19,900 nt of DNA from JBJEXX01 sp051886215. Lineage in GTDB: Bacteria; Bacillota_I; Bacilli_A; RF39; UBA660. Position 1 is the stretch's first letter. Each line of letters starts with the position of its first letter. Positions 14,253 through 19,900 of the stretch are shown piece by piece. Location: contig JBJEXX010000042.1 of the NCBI GenBank assembly GCA_051886215.1, forward strand, positions 1 through 19,900, given 5' to 3'. The position numbers were made by a program, and so were the translations under genes. The notes below the pieces were generated by a model. That model was not told where the DNA came from, searched no databases, and worked only from the letters and a program-made list of their open reading frames with translations.

Positions 14253-15244
14253 ATTTTTGATAAAACTTTATTTGTATTATTTTCAATAGAGGTATTTTGT
14301 TCTATTAAAGGGGCTTTATTTTTAATAACAAATTTATTAGTATTTGTATCAAAAACTATTTCTTTTCCTTTGTCTAAAAACCTATTAAAATCAATATTTT
14401 TCAAAAACAATTCCATATCTTCAATTAAAGAATTATTATTATATTTATCATATGAATCAGTAATACATATATCTTTATTTTTTATATTAAATATTTGCGC
14501 AATAGTTTCTTTATTTTTTACAGGATCTCCATAACCAGATGACCACATTTCATTATTTACGGGGCATTTTTCCATAACAGCAGTCATTATTCTTCTACTA
14601 TAAGAAGGATGACATAATGGGAAGAAACATATGTTAGGATCTAACACTTGCATACCATCTTTTATATTTAATTTTATTAAAATAAACTCATTTCCACATT
14701 TATTAAGATCATAAAATACTAAATTTACTCTATATCCCATTCTTTCTAATAACTCAGTCATTGATAGAATAAACATACCACGTCTTTCAATAGTAGTATT
14801 ACTAGTTCCGTAATCACTAGATACATTATAATAGATATTTATTACATTATTTAAGTCTTCTCTTTTTAATTTATGCATACAATTAGGATTTTGAGTTAAA
14901 TATCTTGGAACATTGGGTCTACTACCATAAACATAATACCTAGTGTCTCTATTTTTAGATAAATAGGGCATTAAGTCATTTATTTTTGTTTTTATATCTA
15001 AAAATTTAGGAATGTTTTTTTTATCACCTTGTCGAAATAACTCTATAGCTTCATCAAATGTATCAGTTCCATACATACTCATATTGGTTCTATGACTAGA
15101 TAAAGGATAGTTTTTTGTCCATGGAAAAACATCTTTTGTTGAATTAATATAATCAATAATTTCAAATGAACTATTAAAGTTGATTTTATAAAGCGTAACT
15201 TCCTCATTAGCTATATCTAATTTGTCTGTAACAAAATTCTTCAT
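14225..15244 (-). CDS. vWA-like protein of an uncharacterised phage/plasmid-associated family (DUF7192-like)
   Basis: 339 residues, no signal peptide or membrane segment. The middle reads RYYVYGSRPNVPRYLTQNPNCM, which resembles a motif (Y-D-x-x-G-S-x-x-x-V-x-x-x-L-x-G-x-P-x-C-M) I recall from an uncharacterised family found in phages and plasmids, annotated as DUF7192 in some databases; I could not confirm this. It is followed by a strand INIYYNVSSD (N140-D144), a helix RRGMFILSMTELLERMGY and a strand RVNLVFYD, the order of the first half of a von Willebrand A domain. The expected DxSxS metal site reads N140-x-S142-x-D144, so it is altered. It is the last gene of the operon, 8 bases after the AAA+ ATPase stop. 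Ribosome binding site AAGATAGGT overlaps that stop. MoxR-type ATPases commonly pair with vWA proteins, which fits this gene as the ATPase partner. Gene call sure, vWA relation inferred. Confidence 0.85.
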   Translation of the reverse strand: MKNFVTDKLDIANEEVTLYKINFNSSFEIIDYINSTKDVFPWTKNYPLSSHRTNMSMYGTDTFDEAIELFRQGDKKNIPKFLDIKTKINDLMPYLSKNRDTRYYVYGSRPNVPRYLTQNPNCMHKLKREDLNNVINIYYNVSSDYGTSNTTIERRGMFILSMTELLERMGYRVNLVFYDLNKCGNEFILIKLNIKDGMQVLDPNICFFPLCHPSYSRRIMTAVMEKCPVNNEMWSSGYGDPVKNKETIAQIFNIKNKDICITDSYDKYNNNSLIEDMELFLKNIDFNRFLDKGKEIVFDTNTNKFVIKNKAPLIEQNTSIENNTNKVLSKIKKERRSWR

Positions 15245-15252
15245 TTTGATAC

Positions 15253-17115
15253 CTATCTTCTATATTTTCTATCATTGTTAATAGCTTTTTGGAAGGCTTT
15301 TGCACATTCTGTATTACCAGTTTTACTAATTATTGCAGAACAAATACTATCAAGAGTCTGTGGATCTTCTCCTTTGATTAATTTCGCTCTTAAAGCTTCA
15401 TCAAGGGATACAATTGTAGATTCTAAACTTTTATTAATGCTAGCCATAGTTTTAGTTGTTACAATTAGATTTTTATTACCCATATTATTTGTAACATCTC
15501 TAAAAGTAATTAAGAATTCATAAACATCTAAATGATTTTTTAATATTGTTTGTTCTAGATTTTTATCATAATCTATTTTTACAACAGAATATCTATCAAT
15601 AGATGAAGCATCCAACGGATTTCTATGGTAATCAGCATTACCACCCTCACCAAATGTATTAGCCGCTGCGAATAATCTGAAATTAGGATGAGGTTGTACT
15701 TCTTCACTATTTGGGAATACATAAGGTAAGAATCCATCAGTACCAGTTATCTTATTTAACTCTAGTAAAGCTTTTGGTTCTGAATTATCAATTTCATCTA
15801 AGAAACAAGCATAACCATATTTATAACAATCATAGAATGGAACTGGACTATAATTACCATTAGCATCCATAAATCCTCTAATTGATACAAATTCATCAGC
15901 TATATATCCTATATTTACAAATTTAAGATTTAAAACTTCACAAACTTGTCTAGCAATAGTAGATTTACCACATCCACTAGGTCCTTGAAGTAGGATAGGT
16001 TCGTTATTAATAGTAAATTTTAAACAATCATCAAATCTTTCGTGATATAACTTAGTATCATCTTTGTGTTGAATAGCAGTTGCATAACGAGCTCTAGCCG
16101 GAATATTCATATCTAATAATTCATTATAACCACTATCTTTTGCGCGTAATACTTCTTCAGCTTCAGGATGTTGTCCTAAAAAGTTTTGTATTTCTAAATG
16201 AATTGATTTACCAAGACCTTCTATTTGTCTTTGTCTATTGTCCGCCACTGAATTGATTTTAGCAATTGTTTCATCAGCTTCACCTAAAATACCTTTTGTT
16301 TCTTTTTTAAAAGCTTCAACTGCTTCTGAGACTTCTCTTTCTAAAGCTCCCTCTCTATTGGCAAAAGTACCAACTAAATGATCATATCTGTTTTGCATAT
16401 CATCTGTCATTCTTTTAACTTTTTCAGGAAGTTTAGCTATTTCAACTTCATCTAATTCATAAAAACCAGCAAGTTGTCTTGAAAAAATAGTAGCTTCTTT
16501 TAATATATCTTTAGCTGTTTCTATATTAAATGCTTGAAAATCTATTTTAGAAATAGTATCAAGTATTAAAGAAATATATGCACCTTCATCATTAAAATAT
16601 TTTCTTGTTTTTATAATGAAATTTTTTATCTCATCTCTTAAAACACTTCCATATATTAATTGATTACTATCATCTTTTTTATATAATATTTTAATAATTT
16701 CTTTTGCAGCTTCTTTATCATTAAACATAGTATAGATATTATTAAAATCTTCTATTAGTTTTTTATAATTTATTTTTTCTAACAAGTCTTTATCTAAAAA
16801 TAAATTTTTAAAATATTCAAATTTTCTAATTAGACTTTCATTGTTTTTATTAACAACAATTGTATTGTATAATTCACTGCATATATAATTACCTATATTA
16901 ATGTTAATATCTTTACTTACTATATCAATAGCATTATTCCAAAATAAATTTTGATCACAATAAAATCTATTTTCTTCAGCATTAGAGTAAGTGTTGATAA
17001 AATCATCACGTTCTTTAGAAAATTTAGTATCAATACTTTTAAGTTTTATTATTTTTGCATTTTCTTTATTTTCTAATACAAATTCTTTCTTTTTGTTAAA
17101 ATCAAATAAGCCCAT
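15253..17115 (-). CDS. MoxR/CbbQ-like AAA+ ATPase with N-terminal helical and coiled-coil region
   Basis: 620 residues. The C-terminal AAA+ module of the dynein-related (AAA_5) class has Walker A GPSGCGKST (378-386, K384), Walker B FLDEID (D440, E441), sensor-1 Asn N486 in AAANTFG, and R508 in SSIDRYSVV as likely arginine finger. Such ATPases remodel or activate partner proteins, usually a vWA protein coded nearby. The first 230 residues are helical and match nothing I know; about 230-310 is a charged coiled coil (many E/K/R, e.g. REGALEREVSEAVEAFKKE), probably for oligomerisation or for binding the TelA-like protein. MoxR proteins are usually about 300-350 residues, so this is an extended form. 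It starts inside the previous gene (14-base overlap) after a strong GAGGGGG ribosome binding site. Third gene of the operon. No membrane helices. Confidence 0.93.
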   Translation of the reverse strand: MGLFDFNKKKEFVLENKENAKIIKLKSIDTKFSKERDDFINTYSNAEENRFYCDQNLFWNNAIDIVSKDININIGNYICSELYNTIVVNKNNESLIRKFEYFKNLFLDKDLLEKINYKKLIEDFNNIYTMFNDKEAAKEIIKILYKKDDSNQLIYGSVLRDEIKNFIIKTRKYFNDEGAYISLILDTISKIDFQAFNIETAKDILKEATIFSRQLAGFYELDEVEIAKLPEKVKRMTDDMQNRYDHLVGTFANREGALEREVSEAVEAFKKETKGILGEADETIAKINSVADNRQRQIEGLGKSIHLEIQNFLGQHPEAEEVLRAKDSGYNELLDMNIPARARYATAIQHKDDTKLYHERFDDCLKFTINNEPILLQGPSGCGKSTIARQVCEVLNLKFVNIGYIADEFVSIRGFMDANGNYSPVPFYDCYKYGYACFLDEIDNSEPKALLELNKITGTDGFLPYVFPNSEEVQPHPNFRLFAAANTFGEGGNADYHRNPLDASSIDRYSVVKIDYDKNLEQTILKNHLDVYEFLITFRDVTNNMGNKNLIVTTKTMASINKSLESTIVSLDEALRAKLIKGEDPQTLDSICSAIISKTGNTECAKAFQKAINNDRKYRR

Positions 17116-18358
17116 ATTTTTTAACCCCCTCTATAATTTGATGCACATCATCTAAATATGTTATTTCATTATTTATTTCGTATGTTTTATTTATCGTAAA
17201 ACCTGTTTTTAAATTTTCATCTTTATTTATTTCATATAATTTATAATTATATTTATTTTCATAAAAATATTTATATTCTCCAGTAGATTGAGTAGGTAAG
17301 TAATTAATTTGTTCTAAAACATATTTCTTATCATCATACTCAAAAGTTCTTAGAATAATATCTAAATCTTCATTTTCAAAGAAGAAAGAACAATTTTCAT
17401 TATATTTAATATTTTTCTTTGTCTTAATTTTTATATTAGCCAAATCATCATTAATGTTAATAATACTATTTTGAGTTATGTAATAATTATTTTCTTCTTT
17501 TTGAGATAACCCAAAGTATAAATTATCACAACCTTTGTTATAGTTATTAATTTTAAAATTATATAATGACATATAAAAATATAATAATTTTTGATCACTT
17601 TCTTGATTTTGTAAATTATTTTTTTGAAGACCTACTATTTTATTATTATATTTAATTATATTTTGTTGATTTAAATTATTTAGAGAATAATCTATTTTTC
17701 CTTCAATTCCAGTATTATTATCTTTCCAACTAGTACTTATTGTATCATCGTAAAAGTTAATATTACCATCTATATCAAATAGACTATTTCCAATCATATT
17801 TACTTTAAATTTATAATTTTTTCCGTTTTTATATATATAAATTGGAAGAAATTTATTTATACCATTATCACTATAATTAATTATCCACTTATTTTTTATA
17901 CCTTCAATATTTGTAATTTCACATTGATTAGTACTTGATTCTAAAAATAATAATGAATTTCCTAAATCATTAACAATATTTCTTATTATATCAATATCAA
18001 ATTTTTTTGTAGAATTTTCAATAATAGGATAATTTTGAGTATAGGGTATTTCATTATTATTTATTTTGTTTAATTGATATAAATTTTCTAAATCTTTAAA
18101 AATCTTTTTAGTGTTCTCTCCAACTAATAAAATTTTATCTTTATTAGTAGATGCAGTATATAATTCTATTAGCTTACTTAATAGTAGGTGAAAGTATTCG
18201 TCAGTATAATTATATTTTATAGTTTCATCTTTACCATAAGTAACTTCAAGAAGTAGGCAATGACCATCGGCGAATACTTCATCTACAAGATCGACAAGAT
18301 TTATAGTCTTTAAATCATGAATTTGTTCTATTTCAATTTCTTTTTGATTTGTAATCAT
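17102..18358 (-). CDS. Unrecognised Asn/Ile/Lys-rich protein (418 aa)
   Basis: No family recognised. The N-terminal 120 residues look alpha/beta (hydrophobic strand CLLLEVTY, helix FHLLLSKLIELYTAS, strand DKILLVG). From about 125 on the sequence looks strongly beta with Asn-rich loops (IYIYKNGKNYKFKVNMIGN, ITQNSIININDD), with a short C-terminal helix (VHQIIEGVKKYG). No signal peptide, membrane helix, Walker motif or metal site is visible. Composition is more extreme than in its operon neighbours (very high Asn, Ile, Lys, Tyr), suggesting faster evolution or weak constraint. It begins 2 bases after the TelA-like gene's stop without a good ribosome binding site, so translation is probably coupled, and it overlaps the ATPase gene by 14 bases. 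Its fixed place between a TelA-like protein and a MoxR-like ATPase suggests a structural or adaptor part of the same complex. Confidence 0.88.
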   Translation of the reverse strand: MITNQKEIEIEQIHDLKTINLVDLVDEVFADGHCLLLEVTYGKDETIKYNYTDEYFHLLLSKLIELYTASTNKDKILLVGENTKKIFKDLENLYQLNKINNNEIPYTQNYPIIENSTKKFDIDIIRNIVNDLGNSLLFLESSTNQCEITNIEGIKNKWIINYSDNGINKFLPIYIYKNGKNYKFKVNMIGNSLFDIDGNINFYDDTISTSWKDNNTGIEGKIDYSLNNLNQQNIIKYNNKIVGLQKNNLQNQESDQKLLYFYMSLYNFKINNYNKGCDNLYFGLSQKEENNYYITQNSIININDDLANIKIKTKKNIKYNENCSFFFENEDLDIILRTFEYDDKKYVLEQINYLPTQSTGEYKYFYENKYNYKLYEINKDENLKTGFTINKTYEINNEITYLDDVHQIIEGVKKYGLI

Positions 18359-18360
18359 AA

Positions 18361-19770
18361 TTACTTACCACTGTTTTGTGGATTAATTGATTTTAATAAT
18401 GGACTTTTTGCAGTTGTATTTGTATTGGCACTTTGACTTTCAACAACAGTAGTTTCAGGTAATTCAGGCAAAGTCATAGACTCTAATAATTCAACATCAT
18501 TTTCGCTATAGTTAACGCGGCGTTTTATTACTTCTGTAATTTTTGATATTTCCGCAATAGCTTTCTCATCAATTTTCTGTTTAGCTTCTAAAGCTTTTTG
18601 CTCTTGAGCAAATCCTTGTTCTAAAATTTTCTTTTTCTCGCTTAAATCTTTAACTAGAGTATTAACTGTTTCGTTATAAATTGTTCCTTTTTGAGCAATT
18701 GTTTGAGCTCTTTGAGCATTTTCTAATTGTTTTTTAGAATTAGATACAATGGCGGCATTTAATCCATCGTTAATTGTTTCAATAGTATCTAATGTGTCAG
18801 AAGCATTTCTTGTTCTGATTGCATCTTTACCAACTATTCTTAGGAAGGTTAGAGTAGTTGTTTTAATTTCATAAAGTTCTTTCATTGACTTTTTATTTAC
18901 TTCATGAAGTACCATATTGTTGTTTAAATCATTATATCCTAAAATTCTAGATCTTTCTAACGTTTCTAAGTGATCTTTAAAGTCCGCAATATTATTTTCA
19001 GCCTTTTTAATTTGCAAATTAAATCTATGTTCATCTTCACCAGGTTGTGGACCCATTTCCTTTTTTAAAGCAATTTTACGTTCATATTCATCTAAATCAA
19101 TTTTTCCCATTGTTATTAAGTTCTCTAACTCCACTAAAACTCTTTCTTGTTCGGTATGGTATTGGATTCCAGCTTTGAATTCTTCAGTAGTTCTAAGTCC
19201 AGTTTCGTCAACGATTCTTTCTATTTCAGCGCAATTATCTTCTACTTTTTTACATGCATCAGTATAAGTGTCTCTACCTTCTAATTTATAATCACCTGTA
19301 ATTTTATTTATTAATTTACCAAAAAGAGTATTTGAACGCTCATCAATCTTTTTTTGTAATTCATCTTCTTTATCTAAATTATCGTTAAAATTTATAATTT
19401 CATCAATTTTTTCCTTAATAATAGTTTTAGATTCCCCAATTTTTTGACTACCGAAATCACTACTTGACGCAGTTACAACTTGTTCAAGTTCAAGTAAGAC
19501 ATCTTCTCCATAGTGAAATATAGATTCTATATCAGCCATATTTACTCTTTCACCAAGATAATTTTTCTTGAATTCTTGTACTAATAATTGTTTTTCTTGT
19601 TCTTCGTTTTGTACAGTATCATTTACATTCTCTACAATAACTTCTCCATTAAATATATTATTTTCCATATTATTTTCCCCCTTTGAATTATTTATATTTG
19701 TTTGATTTTCATAATCACTAGTATATTTTGTATTTGAATTGTATTCTTCTGTTCCATAATCAAAATCCAT
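18361..19770 (-). CDS. TelA-like protein (toxic anion resistance family)
   Basis: 469 residues, largely helical, no signal peptide or membrane segment. It follows the TelA/KlaA family pattern: IESIFHYG (Y87-G88), a stretch with EDELQKK followed by LFGKLINKI (L149-K152), a long middle of helices, LETLERSRILGYNDL, then VLHEVNKKSMKELYEIKTTTLTF, and a charged C-terminal coiled coil (EQGFAQEQKALEAKQ). TelA proteins are tied to tellurite and other stress resistance and occur with Ter-type and AAA+/vWA genes; their biochemical role is unclear. Two starts are possible: ATG 19770 (AGGTGGG 7 bases upstream) and ATG 19668 (M35) with an even stronger AAAGGGGG 8 bases upstream. The first 34 residues are polar, low-complexity and outside the family core. 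The C-terminus ends in a Ser/Thr/Asn-rich tail. First gene of the operon. Family assignment is by motif order and moderately sure. Confidence 0.85.
   Translation of the reverse strand: MDFDYGTEEYNSNTKYTSDYENQTNINNSKGENNMENNIFNGEVIVENVNDTVQNEEQEKQLLVQEFKKNYLGERVNMADIESIFHYGEDVLLELEQVVTASSSDFGSQKIGESKTIIKEKIDEIINFNDNLDKEDELQKKIDERSNTLFGKLINKITGDYKLEGRDTYTDACKKVEDNCAEIERIVDETGLRTTEEFKAGIQYHTEQERVLVELENLITMGKIDLDEYERKIALKKEMGPQPGEDEHRFNLQIKKAENNIADFKDHLETLERSRILGYNDLNNNMVLHEVNKKSMKELYEIKTTTLTFLRIVGKDAIRTRNASDTLDTIETINDGLNAAIVSNSKKQLENAQRAQTIAQKGTIYNETVNTLVKDLSEKKKILEQGFAQEQKALEAKQKIDEKAIAEISKITEVIKRRVNYSENDVELLESMTLPELPETTVVESQSANTNTTAKSPLLKSINPQNSGK
19669..19684 (-). promoter_or_regulatory. Internal ribosome binding site for an alternative TelA-like start
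   Basis: On the minus strand AAAGGGGG (19684-19677) sits 8 bases before an in-frame ATG at 19668 (M35). It is at least as good as the site serving ATG 19770, so a 435-residue form is likely made as well, or instead. Confidence 0.5.
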
Positions 19771-19802
19771 ATCTCAACCCACCTCATTTCAAAAGTGACA
19801 TT

Positions 19803-19831
19803 ATGATACCATATTTCAAAAAAAAAAGCAA
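19803..19831 (-). promoter_or_regulatory. Promoter of the minus-strand operon
   Basis: On the minus strand TTGCTT (19831-19826), a 17-base spacer that is mostly T, then TGG-TATCAT with the -10 hexamer at 19808-19803 and the TG extension. Predicted start near 19796, leader about 26 bases. It is the only promoter seen for the four genes. Confidence 0.55.
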
Positions 19832-19900
19832 GTATTTTCTTCTATAAGATGTAGTAAACTAGATGTGGGAATAATTATTAAAACATAAAAAAAAGAGAAA

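Noticed and set aside
15275..15523. Plus-strand open frame of 82 codons with hydrophobic content inside the ATPase gene
   Set aside because: Antisense shadow of the AAA+ gene; its hydrophobicity comes from reading the complement of charged helical codons.
15253..19770. Operon as a type VI or phage tail-like contractile system, suggested by the AAA+ ATPase
   Set aside because: No sheath, tube, baseplate or spike proteins are present, and the ATPase has the MoxR/AAA_5 layout rather than ClpV.

Overview
The window looks like chromosomal DNA of a very AT-rich (about three quarters A+T by eye) Gram-positive-type bacterium, probably an uncultured low-GC Bacillota/Bacilli lineage close to the Mollicute-like gut groups. 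Reasons: strong GAGGTG/AAGGAG ribosome binding sites, many short hairpin-plus-T-run terminators, a Firmicute-type Xer recombinase, a full-length bacterial pyruvate phosphate dikinase, a lipoprotein with a lipobox, and extended -10 promoters. Tryptophan is written TGG and TGA ends the Xer gene, so the standard bacterial code fits and the mycoplasma code is not needed. No rRNA, tRNA, CRISPR array or transposase was seen.

Layout. (1) 1-3743: a XerC/XerD-type tyrosine recombinase and ppdK, ordinary core genes, each closed by a terminator. (2) 3744-5290: an orphan leucine-carboxyl-methyltransferase-like SAM enzyme flanked by two long intergenic stretches, one with a possible 28-codon ORF. (3) 5291-10465: an accessory cluster built on a 1441-residue protein with no signal peptide. 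It has a recent 288-bp tandem duplication, a second array of about 60-residue repeats, coiled coil and a distinctive C-terminal domain. Two small DUF1292-like proteins follow directly. A separately promoted 69-residue protein is a stand-alone copy of the big protein's C-terminal domain. (4) 10520-14214: a lipoprotein with weak leucine-rich-repeat character, a PfkB sugar kinase overlapped by a stand-alone Smr-domain protein, and a processive-type membrane glycosyltransferase. (5) 14225-19770, minus strand: a tight four-gene operon. In transcription order it encodes a TelA-like (toxic anion resistance family) coiled-coil protein, an unrecognised Asn-rich protein, a MoxR-like AAA+ ATPase with an N-terminal helical/coiled-coil region, and a protein resembling an uncharacterised phage/plasmid-associated family with a vWA-like segment and a degenerate metal site. 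The two halves converge on a shared bidirectional terminator near 14215-14250.

The most interesting parts are the minus-strand operon and the 1441-residue protein with its satellites. MoxR-type ATPases typically work with vWA proteins as chaperone-like remodelling pairs, and TelA proteins occur with such genes in stress-response and phage-related neighbourhoods. I infer that the operon makes a cytoplasmic remodelling or stress/defence complex. Whether the large repeat protein belongs to it is only a locus-based guess.
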